Of a stretch of DNA of 64,000 bases, positions 15,025-22,348 are shown piece by piece. The position numbers and the translations under genes are program-made. The stretch spans positions 1-64,000 of the forward strand of contig CAZAOE010000001.1 of assembly GCA_964486685.1 (NCBI GenBank), in the 5' to 3' direction. The notes beneath the pieces were generated by a model that saw only the letters and a program-made list of their open reading frames with translations, did not search any database and was not told the DNA's origin. The stretch's first letter is position 1; every line of letters starts with the position of its first letter. Origin of the DNA: JAIOTH01 sp964486685 (lineage in GTDB: Bacteria > Patescibacteriota > Patescibacteriia > UBA1558 > S5-K13).

Positions 15025-16221
15025 ATGCACCTATCTCAAAGAGCAGAACGAATTCAGGAATCACCAATTCGGAAATTAAAACCTTATGCCGACCAAGCCC
15101 AAATTAAAGGATTAAAAATTTATTATTTAAATATTGGCCAGCCAGACATTCCCACTCCGCCAGAAATAATGGAGGCCTATAAAAATTATCCGGAAGAAAT
15201 TTTAGCTTATGGTCCGGCCCAGGGTTTAGATTTTTACAGGAAAAATTTAGTTAATTATTATAAGAATAATGGAATAAGAATAGAAGCCGATGATATTATA
15301 GTAACTAATTCTGGCTCTGAGGCAATTATTTTTGCCATTTTGGCAATAGCCAATCCCGGAGAAGAAATAATTATTCCCGAGCCATTTTATACTAATTATA
15401 ATGGTTTCGCTGATATGGCTGATATTAAAATTAAAGCGCTAACTACGCGTATTGAAAATAGTTACCAATTACCTAGCGACAAGGAGATCAAGAGTTTAAT
15501 TAATCCAAAAACTAAGGCGATTTTAATTTGCAATCCCAATAATCCTACGGGTGCGGTTTATCCGCAAGCAGATTTACAAAGAATTATTAAAATTGCCCAA
15601 GAACATGATTTATTTATCATTTCCGACGAGGTTTATCGGGAATTTGTTTATGACAATTTAAAACATTATAGTTTTTTAAATTTTCTAGAAGCCCAAGACA
15701 GAGTAATTATGGTTGATAGTATTTCTAAAAGATATAGCGCTTGTGGAGCGCGAATAGGTTGCTTAATTTCTAAAAATAAAGAAGTTATGAAGTCAGTTTT
15801 AAAATTTGCTCAAGCTCGTTTATGTCCCCCAACTATTGATCAGTGGGCAGCTAATCAAGCAATTAGTTTGGGCGAGGAGTATTTCCAAAAGATTTTAGCT
15901 GAATATGATGCCCGACGCAATTTGGTTTTTGATGAATTGAATAAAATAGAGGGTGTTGTTTGTCAAAAACCAGAAGGGGCTTTTTATGTTATGGCTAAAT
16001 TGCCGATAGAAAATGCTGAAGATTTTGTAATTTGGTTATTGCAAGATTTTAATATAAATAATGAAACCCTGATGTTGGCCCCAGCAGAGAATTTTTATGC
16101 CACTCCTGGATTAGGAAAAAACGAAGTTAGAATTGCTTATATTTTAAATCAAAAGGATTTGCAAAAAGCTTTAAATATTTTAAAGCAGGGCTTAGAAGAA
16201 TATAAGAATATAAAAAAATAA
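15025..16221 (+). CDS. PLP-dependent aminotransferase, class I/II (aspartate aminotransferase-like)
   Basis: 398 residues, fold type I. NPNNPTGAVY is the substrate/PLP-contact motif, SDEVYREFVYD holds the PLP-ring Asp and Tyr, and DSISKRYSACGARIGCL holds the Schiff-base Lys. Near the C-terminus VRIAYILN has the carboxylate-binding Arg. It probably transfers amino groups between amino acids and 2-oxo acids; the donor is not deducible. CPR genomes often keep only one or two such enzymes. Confidence 0.92.
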   Translation: MHLSQRAERIQESPIRKLKPYADQAQIKGLKIYYLNIGQPDIPTPPEIMEAYKNYPEEILAYGPAQGLDFYRKNLVNYYKNNGIRIEADDIIVTNSGSEAIIFAILAIANPGEEIIIPEPFYTNYNGFADMADIKIKALTTRIENSYQLPSDKEIKSLINPKTKAILICNPNNPTGAVYPQADLQRIIKIAQEHDLFIISDEVYREFVYDNLKHYSFLNFLEAQDRVIMVDSISKRYSACGARIGCLISKNKEVMKSVLKFAQARLCPPTIDQWAANQAISLGEEYFQKILAEYDARRNLVFDELNKIEGVVCQKPEGAFYVMAKLPIENAEDFVIWLLQDFNINNETLMLAPAENFYATPGLGKNEVRIAYILNQKDLQKALNILKQGLEEYKNIKK

Positions 16222-16239
16222 AAAAGACAGGAGGCTAAG

Positions 16240-16410
16240 GTGATTACAATAGAAAAAGAGGAAAATGGTAAGGGATTGGGTGTTTTGGCTATTATTATAG
16301 TAATTTTGATAATTATCGCGATAATTACTTATCAAATAATTCCTAGTTTTCATTTTTTTGTAGAAAAAATTGCTACCGATCTATATTGTTGGACAACCAT
16401 TCCTCGCTAG
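16240..16410 (+). CDS. Small single-pass membrane peptide, GTG start
   Basis: 56 residues starting with GTG at 16240, preceded by AGGAGG with a 5-bp spacer. The sequence has a charged N-terminus (TIEKEENGKG), one strong hydrophobic helix (LGVLAIIIVILIIIAIITYQ) and a short external tail ending CWTTIPR. It starts 18 bp after the aminotransferase stop and is followed at once by a terminator. Like the 78-aa gene at 9372 it has a canonical ribosome-binding site, unusual here. No family recognised. Confidence 0.65.
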   Translation: MITIEKEENGKGLGVLAIIIVILIIIAIITYQIIPSFHFFVEKIATDLYCWTTIPR

Positions 16411-16421
16411 AGCTACTTTTT

Positions 16422-16456
16422 AATTCCCAGATTATGGTCTGGGAATTTTCTTTTTA
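16422..16456 (+). terminator. Rho-independent terminator
   Basis: AATTCCCAGA, loop TTATGG, TCTGGGAATT (10-bp perfect stem), then TTCTTTTT. Confidence 0.88.
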
Positions 16457-16463
16457 ATCGGTC

Positions 16464-16492
16464 TTGACTTAATCTTCTACTTATAGTAAAAT
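16464..16492 (+). promoter_or_regulatory. Sigma70-type promoter for rplU
   Basis: TTGACT (16464-16469), 17-bp spacer, TAAAAT (16487-16492). It lies directly after a terminator and about 100 bp before rplU. The leader contains the AAGTTAAAAGTTGCAAGTTGC word repeats. Confidence 0.65.
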
Positions 16493-16591
16493 TTTATTAC
16501 TTATTAATTAGTAACAAGTTAAAAGTTGCAAGTTGCAAGTATTATATTTAGATTGCTTTGGAATTTGTAACTGTAAGACAATAATTATATT

Positions 16592-16894
16592 ATGAAAATC
16601 GCTGTAGTAAAAACCGGTGGAAAACAATATAAAGTGCAAGTCGGTGATAAAATTAAAGTAGAAAAGTTAATTGGCAAAGAGGGCAAAGCCGTTAATTTAG
16701 AGGTGCTTTTGGTTGCTGAAGGCGATAAAGTTGATTTAGGCACTCCAAAATTAGAAGATAAAGTTGAGGCCAAAATTATCAAGCAATTTAGAGATAAAAA
16801 AATTAGAGTTGTTAAATATAAGAACAAAATTAGATACCATAAAGTTTACGGCCATCGACAACATCTGACGGAGTTGGAAGTTACAAGTATTTAA
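16592..16894 (+). CDS. rplU: 50S ribosomal protein L21
   Basis: L21, 100 residues, normal length. It begins MKIAVVKTGGKQYKVQVGDK and contains the C-terminal RYHKVYGHRQHLTELEV. In most bacteria rpmA (L27) follows directly; here a terminator follows and no L27 is in the window. It is monocistronic with its own promoter. Confidence 0.97.
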   Translation: MKIAVVKTGGKQYKVQVGDKIKVEKLIGKEGKAVNLEVLLVAEGDKVDLGTPKLEDKVEAKIIKQFRDKKIRVVKYKNKIRYHKVYGHRQHLTELEVTSI

Positions 16895-16914
16895 GTTACA
16901 AGTATTTTAAAATA

Positions 16915-16942
16915 AAAATCCCGGTGTGAATCGGGGTTTTTT
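16915..16942 (+). terminator. Rho-independent terminator after rplU
   Basis: AAATCCCG, loop GTGTGAAT, CGGGGTTT, then TTTG. One G-U pair in the stem. Confidence 0.8.
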
Positions 16943-16953
16943 GATTTTAAATT

Positions 16954-17424
16954 TTAAAGTCTTAATAATATTTTGTCTATTGTTTCGGTTATAGATAGTT
17001 TAGTATTATCTATTTCAATTCCTTCTTTAATTTTGTTAGTAATTGAATAAACATATCTAACAGAACCCTCGCCATATACTTTTTTTCTTTGAGCATCTCT
17101 TTCAATACATTTTTCAACATTACTTATTAAGGAAAAGAATATTATATCATTTGGAAATTTGTTTTTTAAATCATTTATTTGTTTTTGATAATAAAAGCAT
17201 CCATCAATGATGAATGTATTCGTACTGCCTTTAATTATTTTTAGAATAATATTATTTGCTTGGAGAAAATTTTCAATTGGAATACCATCTTTTTTTTCTA
17301 AATTATTGTCTTTTAAAATCTGATCTAGTGATAAATAATGAGCATTAATTTTTTTAGCTAGGAGTTTAGCAATAGTTGTTTTCCCAACCCCCAAGGGTCC
17401 GCGAATGACTATTATTTTTTTCAT
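16954..17424 (-). CDS. Small P-loop kinase (AAA_33/adenylate-kinase-like), A
   Basis: 156 residues with Walker A GPLGVGKTT at residues 9-17 and a DGCFYYQ segment with a possible catalytic Asp, then a helical R-rich lid (ERDAQRKKVYGEGSVRY). It is of the small-molecule or nucleotide kinase type; the substrate is not recognisable. It is last in a minus-strand set with two other unrelated-looking P-loop kinases. Confidence 0.75.
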   Translation of the reverse strand: MKKIIVIRGPLGVGKTTIAKLLAKKINAHYLSLDQILKDNNLEKKDGIPIENFLQANNIILKIIKGSTNTFIIDGCFYYQKQINDLKNKFPNDIIFFSLISNVEKCIERDAQRKKVYGEGSVRYVYSITNKIKEGIEIDNTKLSITETIDKILLRL

Positions 17425-17433
17425 GATTTATTT

Positions 17434-17991
17434 TTATTTAAATAACTTACTAATAGTTTTAAATTCATCAGTACCAGCTTTTTTTAATAGTTGGAAAGTA
17501 AGCATTTCAGTAGATGAAATAAAAGCTTCGGTTTGTTCGATTCTTTTGATAGCAATATTTTTATTTTTTAATGTTCGAGATGATATAGCATCAGTGATTA
17601 AATGAATTTGGATATTGTTTTCTAAAGCATCTAGAACGGTTTGTAATACACAAATATGAGCTTCTATGCCAGCAATAAAGAGGGTATCAATTTTCATATT
17701 CTTTATCAAAGTAGTAAATTCATCAGATCCAAAACAACTAAAACTAATTTTTTCAATAATTTTTGTGTTTTTAGGTAAAGTGATTTTTTCAGTAGTATGA
17801 CCTAAGCCCTGGGGATATTGTTCCGTAACAATTAAAGGGATATTAAGAGTTTCAGAGACTTTGCTGAGAATATTAATATTAGAAATGACTTGTTCAATAT
17901 TGTCAATTACCGGAATAAAATTTTCCTGAACATCAATAATTAAAAAAGCATTTTTATTTTTTTCCAATGAAGGAATTCCTAAATTATTCAT
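17434..17991 (-). CDS. Isochorismatase-family cysteine hydrolase
   Basis: 185 residues with the family triad: Asp in AFLIIDVQENF (about residue 20), Lys in EKISFSCF, and Cys in GIEAHICVLQT. Such enzymes hydrolyse isochorismate, nicotinamide or related amides. YcaC-like members have unknown substrate, and this one resembles them. It lies 10 bp upstream of kinase A on the same strand. Confidence 0.88.
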   Translation of the reverse strand: MNNLGIPSLEKNKNAFLIIDVQENFIPVIDNIEQVISNINILSKVSETLNIPLIVTEQYPQGLGHTTEKITLPKNTKIIEKISFSCFGSDEFTTLIKNMKIDTLFIAGIEAHICVLQTVLDALENNIQIHLITDAISSRTLKNKNIAIKRIEQTEAFISSTEMLTFQLLKKAGTDEFKTISKLFK

Positions 17992-18034
17992 ATTATTTTA
18001 TTTTAATTTTTTTATAATTTTGAAATTATTTTAT

Positions 18035-18589
18035 TTAATATTTCAATGTTGATTTAATAATTTTGAATATTGAAACATAATCAATTTTACTAAAATTAGT
18101 AGTATCGATTTTGTAGACCTTACTACCAATATTTAAAGCAGGATATTCTTCTTTTAAGAGTGTCTTTTTAAATTCATTATAATTTAAATGATCAACGTGT
18201 CCAGGATGTCTCTCGCTAGATTCGGATCTTTTTTTAAAACGTTCAAAAAGAATCTCACCTTTAGTTTCACAAATTATTTGGAGTATTTCGAAATTATATT
18301 TGTTTTTTAGAGTATTGAATTTTTGATCAGCAAATTTTGGTTCAAAGTTATTTTCGACAATAAAGGTTTTGTTTGTTTGAAGAAGTAACTCGAGTGTTTG
18401 ATATAATATTTTATAACTTGCAATACCAAGTTTTTTAGACCATTCTCGGTCTTTAATTCCTAAAGAATCAAAAAGAGATTCTTTAATATCGTCTTTACTA
18501 ATCAATGGTAATTTAAATTTAGTAGATATTTTTTGGGCAAGAGTTGTTTTTCCAGTACAAGGAGCACCAGATATGATAATTAATTGCAT
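18035..18589 (-). CDS. Small P-loop kinase (zeta/AAA_33-like), B
   Basis: 184 residues with Walker A GAPCTGKTTLA at residues 8-18 and SKDDIKESLFD after it, then a likely lid with RFKKRSESSERHPGH. The arrangement matches the AAA_33 small kinases (chloramphenicol phosphotransferase or zeta-toxin-like). It may phosphorylate a sugar, antibiotic or nucleotide; no partner antitoxin is visible next to it. Confidence 0.75.
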   Translation of the reverse strand: MQLIIISGAPCTGKTTLAQKISTKFKLPLISKDDIKESLFDSLGIKDREWSKKLGIASYKILYQTLELLLQTNKTFIVENNFEPKFADQKFNTLKNKYNFEILQIICETKGEILFERFKKRSESSERHPGHVDHLNYNEFKKTLLKEEYPALNIGSKVYKIDTTNFSKIDYVSIFKIIKSTLKY

Positions 18590-18686
18590 GTTATTTTAAT
18601 TATGATTTATTTATATTGTTTAATAAAATTTTCAATTCCTAGTTTTTTAAGTTTTTTATTATTTTTATGTCAAAGTCCATAAATTT

Positions 18687-18731
18687 AAATAATTTTATTT
18701 AGCTCGTGAATTTGAATATATGTTGTTATGT
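18687..18731. repeat. Imperfect direct repeat flanking the 108-aa membrane gene, left copy
   Basis: About 45 bp sharing ATTTAGCTCGTGAA and a degenerate GTTATRT end with 19067-19111. The two copies bracket the gene at 18737-19063. The spacer 18590-18686 has no intact gene. On the minus strand a 13-codon frame (MDFDIKIIKNLKN) stops early and would continue as KLGIENFIKQYK after a frameshift, so it may be a decayed gene. Confidence 0.5.
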
Positions 18732-18736
18732 ATTTA

Positions 18737-19063
18737 TTATTTTTTCTTTGGTCTGAATGGAGACATAAGAATATTGCCCATTGTTTCAAGTACGGGTAAG
18801 ACTTTTAAGATATATTTTATTATAAAGAGTAATACTGCATATTGCCAATTTATAAATAGTAAGGCAATAAAGATTCCCCAACCTAAATATATAAATATGG
18901 CGACCCATGAAGGTAACATAGGGTCATCAGGTGTAAGTCTACCTGCTCGCTTTGCCTGTATAAGCCTGATGTCAAAAGCTACAATTGATTCAGCAATAAA
19001 ATATATAATTGTAAGAATAATTATAGTGGGTGACTGTATTACTGTTTTAAATAGTTCAACCAT
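18737..19063 (-). CDS. Hypothetical membrane protein, three helices
   Basis: 108 residues, unknown family. Hydrophobic helices lie near residues 10-30 (SPTIIILTIIYFIAESIVAF), 52-70 (VAIFIYLGWGIFIALLFIN) and 72-90. A basic loop (LIQAKRAGRLTPDD) lies between the first two and the C-terminus is basic (PFRPKKK). It is bracketed by imperfect direct repeats, which hints it may have arrived as a unit. Confidence 0.65.
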   Translation of the reverse strand: MVELFKTVIQSPTIIILTIIYFIAESIVAFDIRLIQAKRAGRLTPDDPMLPSWVAIFIYLGWGIFIALLFINWQYAVLLFIIKYILKVLPVLETMGNILMSPFRPKKK

Positions 19064-19066
19064 AAA

Positions 19067-19111
19067 AAATAATTTAATTTAGCTCGTGAACTAGAGATAC
19101 GCTGTTATATG
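19067..19111. repeat. Imperfect direct repeat, right copy
   Basis: Partner of 18687-18731. It covers the leader of the 108-aa membrane gene (minus strand) and the very end of kinase C. Confidence 0.5.
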
Positions 19112-19575
19112 AAGTGTTGTTTTTTTATTTGGTTAAAAATTTTATCAGTTGATATTATATCTGTATTAAAAATTAATTCATTTTTTAGTTTGTCTACTCG
19201 TTTACTAAACTGGTGTTTAATAGTTTTGGAACTCAGATTATTTTTTCTAGATATAGCTGTTTTTTCACTACATTCTAATAATATATGTTGTATTTTATAC
19301 TTCTTTATATTTTCAATCATTTGTAAGAATGTATTAAGATGTTTTTTGTCTAAGAAAGCTTCTTCGACAACAATGTTTTTACCCTGTTTTAATAATTCAT
19401 TTGCCCTTTTACCGGCTTCTTTGAATATAGTTTCAGTGCGATTCGGCATCTTTGGTATTTCTTTTTTAATCTCATCAATAATTACCTTTTCAAATTTTAA
19501 CTCTTGGGAAATTTTATTAACAAAACATGTTTTACCAGAGCCCATCCTACCCCTAATTATTATTATTTTTATCAT
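19105..19575 (-). CDS. Small P-loop kinase, C
   Basis: 156 residues with Walker A GRMGSGKTCF at residues 9-18, IVVEEAFLDKKH in place of the usual Walker B region, and an ISRKNNLSSK lid. It is distinct in sequence from kinases A and B. Substrate unknown. It follows the 177-aa conserved protein by 6 bp, so these two are probably co-transcribed. Confidence 0.72.
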   Translation of the reverse strand: MIKIIIIRGRMGSGKTCFVNKISQELKFEKVIIDEIKKEIPKMPNRTETIFKEAGKRANELLKQGKNIVVEEAFLDKKHLNTFLQMIENIKKYKIQHILLECSEKTAISRKNNLSSKTIKHQFSKRVDKLKNELIFNTDIISTDKIFNQIKKQHFI

Positions 19576-19581
19576 GGGTTA

Positions 19582-20115
19582 TTATTTTAATTTTGTAGCC
19601 TCGGGCAGATATTCTAAAAATTGACGTCTATTATTAAAATCAAGTTTTAAATTAATGGTTGATTTTAGTATAGCTTTTCTATAATCGTCATTAAATATAT
19701 CTGGATTTTTGGTACAAAACCACATTCTATAAATTAATATTAATGGTGTGTGTTCATTAGTTATGTTTTGATACATAAAACAAGAGTCCCAAAGCAAGAA
19801 TTCGGTTTGTTCTGTAATAAATTCTAATAATTTATTTGGATCTTTGTCGGCGTGTTTTAAAAAGTTTTCAGCTTCATTCCATTTATTTATACAACGTTTA
19901 CGGTGCTCTGGTTTTACAAATTTTAGCATATAATCTTTCATATAGGATTCTTTTCCTTGTTTTTTTGACAAATCCCTGAGTATAGAATGTCCTGCTACGG
20001 TAAGAGTATGAATAGCTACTATATCAGAGTTATTCATAAATAGTCTAATGGCAATTTCTAATTGTCTTTTGGCCGCATCTAGTTTGGATATATAAATATA
20101 ATTAATCTTTTTCAT
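19582..20115 (-). CDS. Conserved all-helical hypothetical protein
   Basis: 177 residues, mostly helical. The opening YISKLDAAKRQLEIAIRLF followed by AIHTLTVAGHSILRDL, and later KWNEAENFLKHADKDP, resembles a widespread bacterial hypothetical family of HEPN-like appearance. There is no RX4-6H motif that I can assign with confidence. It is the first gene of the minus-strand set containing kinase C. A DnaA-box-like TGTGGATAA lies at 20153-20161 upstream. Confidence 0.65.
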   Translation of the reverse strand: MKKINYIYISKLDAAKRQLEIAIRLFMNNSDIVAIHTLTVAGHSILRDLSKKQGKESYMKDYMLKFVKPEHRKRCINKWNEAENFLKHADKDPNKLLEFITEQTEFLLWDSCFMYQNITNEHTPLILIYRMWFCTKNPDIFNDDYRKAILKSTINLKLDFNNRRQFLEYLPEATKLK

Positions 20116-20166
20116 ATTTTTAATTTAATTCAAACTTTTTAAAAATTTGATATGTGGATAAGTTAT

Positions 20167-20195
20167 TTGACTTTTTTAGAGAATTGACGTATATT
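20167..20195 (+). promoter_or_regulatory. Strong plus-strand promoter in a minus-strand region
   Basis: TTGACT (20167-20172), 17-bp spacer, TATATT (20190-20195); five of six consensus bases in each box. Both flanking genes run on the minus strand, so it cannot serve them. A terminator follows 26 bp downstream. Confidence 0.65.
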
Positions 20196-20201
20196 GAAAA
20201 T

Positions 20202-20247
20202 ACAGTATTTGGAATGAGGCGCCGACCGTTAGGACGGTGGCTTTTTT
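20202..20247 (+). ncRNA. Candidate very short RNA between a promoter and a terminator
   Basis: Expected transcript of about 45 nt from the promoter at 20167 to the terminator at 20221. It contains an 18-codon frame starting at ATG 20214 (MRRRPLGRWLFSFLGDYF) that overlaps the terminator, so a leader peptide is not excluded. No known RNA family recognised. The assignment rests only on the promoter-terminator pair. Confidence 0.4.
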
Positions 20248-20252
20248 CCTTT
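20221..20252 (+). terminator. Rho-independent terminator, plus strand
   Basis: GCCGACCGT, loop TAGG, ACGGTGGC, then TTTTTTCCTTTTT. One bulged base in the stem. Confidence 0.75.
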
Positions 20253-20266
20253 TTAGGCGACTATTT

Positions 20267-21058
20267 TTAGTCGTTTTTGTATTTAAAGGATAATCTTTGT
20301 TTTAAATCTTGGTCAACAAAAATATTAAATTTTTTATTACGAAATCCCTCAGTAAAGTTTTTCGTTCCTATATTTTCTTTAATAAATTTTACTAACTCTT
20401 TCTTATATTTATCTCCTTTACCAATAATGCCAGTGGCAATTTTTAGATCGTAGTTTATTGCTCCAATAAAAAGATCAACGACTTGTAATAAATCATTACC
20501 CCTGGAATCGAATCGACAAACTCCAGCCATTGCTAATCTATTAGCTTTTTTATTTATTTTTTCTTTTACAGAAACTTCATAATGAATATTTTTAGGTGTT
20601 GTTACGTGGTCTGCTAAAAGTATTAAAATTTCATTTGGTGAAAGAGATGATTCTGCTAGTCGAATAGAAATTTGTTCGTAAGCAATCCATGGATTATTGT
20701 TAAATTTTTTTTGAAAATAATTTCCTTGTTTATCAATTGTATAAGAATAAAACCAAATGCTCCTGGTGTCTAAAAAAGAATCAATAGCAAATTTAGCGAA
20801 ATCAATATTAAGTCTAGATAATTTATTAAATTTCATTTCATCATGAAAGTTTCTTTTATTTCTTTCATAAGTTAATTTACTATATAAATAATAAGGTTGG
20901 CTACATTTTATTAGACCAATTGTAAAAAATGGAGCAGTTTTAGGATCGAGGCTTCCACTTTCATCAAGAAAACAAAATTTTGTCCAAATTTTGTCATAGT
21001 CTTTAAGTTTGATTTCCCCCGTTTCTTTTATTTTAATTTTGTTCTTTCTAAAAAGCAT
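20267..21058 (-). CDS. DUF3800 protein, predicted RNase H-like nuclease
   Basis: 263 residues. FCFLDESGSLDP (about residues 27-38) is the acidic DESG motif of DUF3800, followed by an LLADHVTT Asp and the C-terminal DLLQVVDLFIGAINYD, giving the three acidic clusters typical of this RNase H-like family. These proteins are often near phage-defence or mobile genes; the role is unproven. It is 9 bp from recR, same strand. Confidence 0.85.
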   Translation of the reverse strand: MLFRKNKIKIKETGEIKLKDYDKIWTKFCFLDESGSLDPKTAPFFTIGLIKCSQPYYLYSKLTYERNKRNFHDEMKFNKLSRLNIDFAKFAIDSFLDTRSIWFYSYTIDKQGNYFQKKFNNNPWIAYEQISIRLAESSLSPNEILILLADHVTTPKNIHYEVSVKEKINKKANRLAMAGVCRFDSRGNDLLQVVDLFIGAINYDLKIATGIIGKGDKYKKELVKFIKENIGTKNFTEGFRNKKFNIFVDQDLKQRLSFKYKND

Positions 21059-21067
21059 ATTTTTATT

Positions 21068-21661
21068 TTAATCCAACCTTTTCCTATTTTCCAAAGCAGA
21101 GGAAAGAGTGATTTCATCAGTATATTCAATATCTGAACCCATGGGAATTCCACGAGCAAGACGGGAAATGGTTATATTAGAGTTTTTAAATATATTTTTG
21201 AGATAAGTGGTCGTGGCTTCGCCCTGGATATTAGAATTAAAGGCCAGAATTAATTCTTTGGTCTGTTCATTTTTAACTCGATTGACCAATTCTTTAATAA
21301 AAAGTTTATCAGGAGTAATTCCAGAAAGAGGATCAATTAAACCACCAAGAATATGATAAACACCATTAAATTTTCCAGTAGATTCCATAACTTCTAAATC
21401 ACTGCTATTAGCAACAATACAAATAGTATCTTTTTGACGACTAGCATCACTACAAATAGCACATGGGTTAGTATCTGAAAAATTATTGCATAATTGGCAG
21501 ACCTTTAATTCCTTAGTATCGTCGATGCTTTTTATAAAATCATTAATTTTAGATTCTGGTTTAGAAGCCAAAAAAAGAGCAAGACGCTCAGCTGTTTTGG
21601 GTCCAATGCCCGGCAGAGTCATTAATTGCTCTATTAAGTTTTTTATTATGTTTGGATACAC
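21068..21661 (-). CDS. recR: Recombination protein RecR
   Basis: 197 residues. HhH region LMTLPGIGPKTAERLALFL, a four-Cys zinc finger (CQLCNNF and CAICSD), and the Toprim domain beginning TICIVANSSDLEVME with YHILGGLIDPLSGI. With RecO it loads RecA at gaps. The ybaB-recR pairing is conserved in bacteria. A GC-rich repeat (21727-21803) separates it from ybaB. Confidence 0.97.
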   Translation of the reverse strand: MYPNIIKNLIEQLMTLPGIGPKTAERLALFLASKPESKINDFIKSIDDTKELKVCQLCNNFSDTNPCAICSDASRQKDTICIVANSSDLEVMESTGKFNGVYHILGGLIDPLSGITPDKLFIKELVNRVKNEQTKELILAFNSNIQGEATTTYLKNIFKNSNITISRLARGIPMGSDIEYTDEITLSSALENRKRLD

Positions 21662-21726
21662 TTTGTGTAAATTTTAAATTTTAAGTTATAAATTTTAAAT
21701 GAAAGGAAGGATTTGTGTAAATTTTA

Positions 21727-21803
21727 AATGAAAGGAAATATTATATTAACCCCCACCATCTCCCCCTTACTAAGGGGGAGGGAGAGGGGGTGAATTTTAA
21801 ATT
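21727..21803. repeat. 77-bp GC-rich hairpin repeat, copy 1
   Basis: Identical over 77 bp to 42396-42472. The core is a palindrome, CTCCCCCTTACTAAGGGGGAG, inside ACCCCCACCAT and AGAGGGGGT arms. It lies between ybaB and recR and reaches into the ybaB stop codon. Confidence 0.88.
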
Positions 21804-22089
21804 AAAAATTGAAATTTGGCATGGATATTTCTCCATTCTTCATTTTTTCAGCCATTATTTTTTGAATTTTTTTAGTAGCATCATTAAATAATTCCGGAAG
21901 TGTATTTTCAATTGTTGAGTTTTCCATATCTTCAGGAATTTTTATAGAGAGAACCGTTTGATTGCCATCCATTTTTAAAACAATTCCTTTTTTTTCTACT
22001 GCTACATTTTCTTGAGATAAGGCGTTTTGCATGTTTTTGGCCTGGGTCCTTAAATCTTTAATTTGATTTAGTTTTGAGAACATATTCAT
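21802..22089 (-). CDS. ybaB: YbaB/EbfC nucleoid-associated protein
   Basis: 95 residues, a small dimeric DNA-binding protein, normal length. It starts MNMFSKLNQIKDLRTQAKNMQ; the second ATG (22083) may be the true start. The helix-strand-helix pattern with VEKKGIVLKMDGNQTVLSIKI is typical. The start codon lies in the AACGGGATGAAT palindrome, the same context as rplR. recR follows. Confidence 0.92.
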   Translation of the reverse strand: MNMFSKLNQIKDLRTQAKNMQNALSQENVAVEKKGIVLKMDGNQTVLSIKIPEDMENSTIENTLPELFNDATKKIQKIMAEKMKNGEISMPNFNF

Positions 22090-22190
22090 CCCGTTAGATA
22101 TTATTTATTAAATGTTGATAAATTTAATCCCCTTCAGTTATATTAATTAGTCCCGTTTGTAAGATATAATTTTTATCTAACGGGATTCAT
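22084..22190. repeat. Inverted repeat ATTCATCCCGTTAGATA family
   Basis: ATTCATCCCGTTAGATA (22084-22100) and TATCTAACGGGATTCAT (22174-22190) are near-perfect inverted arms 107 bp apart end to end. Related to 5844-5983. Past it, 22191-22280 repeats ACTAATAATAC-like words. Confidence 0.72.
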
Positions 22191-22280
22191 ATACAAATGT
22201 GTTAATACTAATATACTAATAATGCTAATAATACAAATAGATTATACTAATAATACAAATGAATTCATATGATTGGTATA

Positions 22281-22318
22281 TTACCCGCCATAATTTTATA
22301 AAAATTAAGGCGGGATTA
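22281..22318. repeat. ACCCGCC hairpin
   Basis: TTACCCGCCATAATTTTA pairs with AAAATTAAGGCGGGATTA. A close relative (ACCCGCTATAATTTTA...AAAATTAAGGCGGGT) is at 10001-10042. It sits 31 bp past the dnaB stop but has no U-tract. Confidence 0.6.
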
Positions 22319-22348
22319 GCATCACTTAATTCTCGTATCATTAGTATT

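Noticed and set aside
18720..19082. Plus-strand 120-codon frame opposite the 108-aa membrane gene
   Set aside because: The minus-strand frame has a coherent signal of three membrane helices and basic loops; the plus frame has none.
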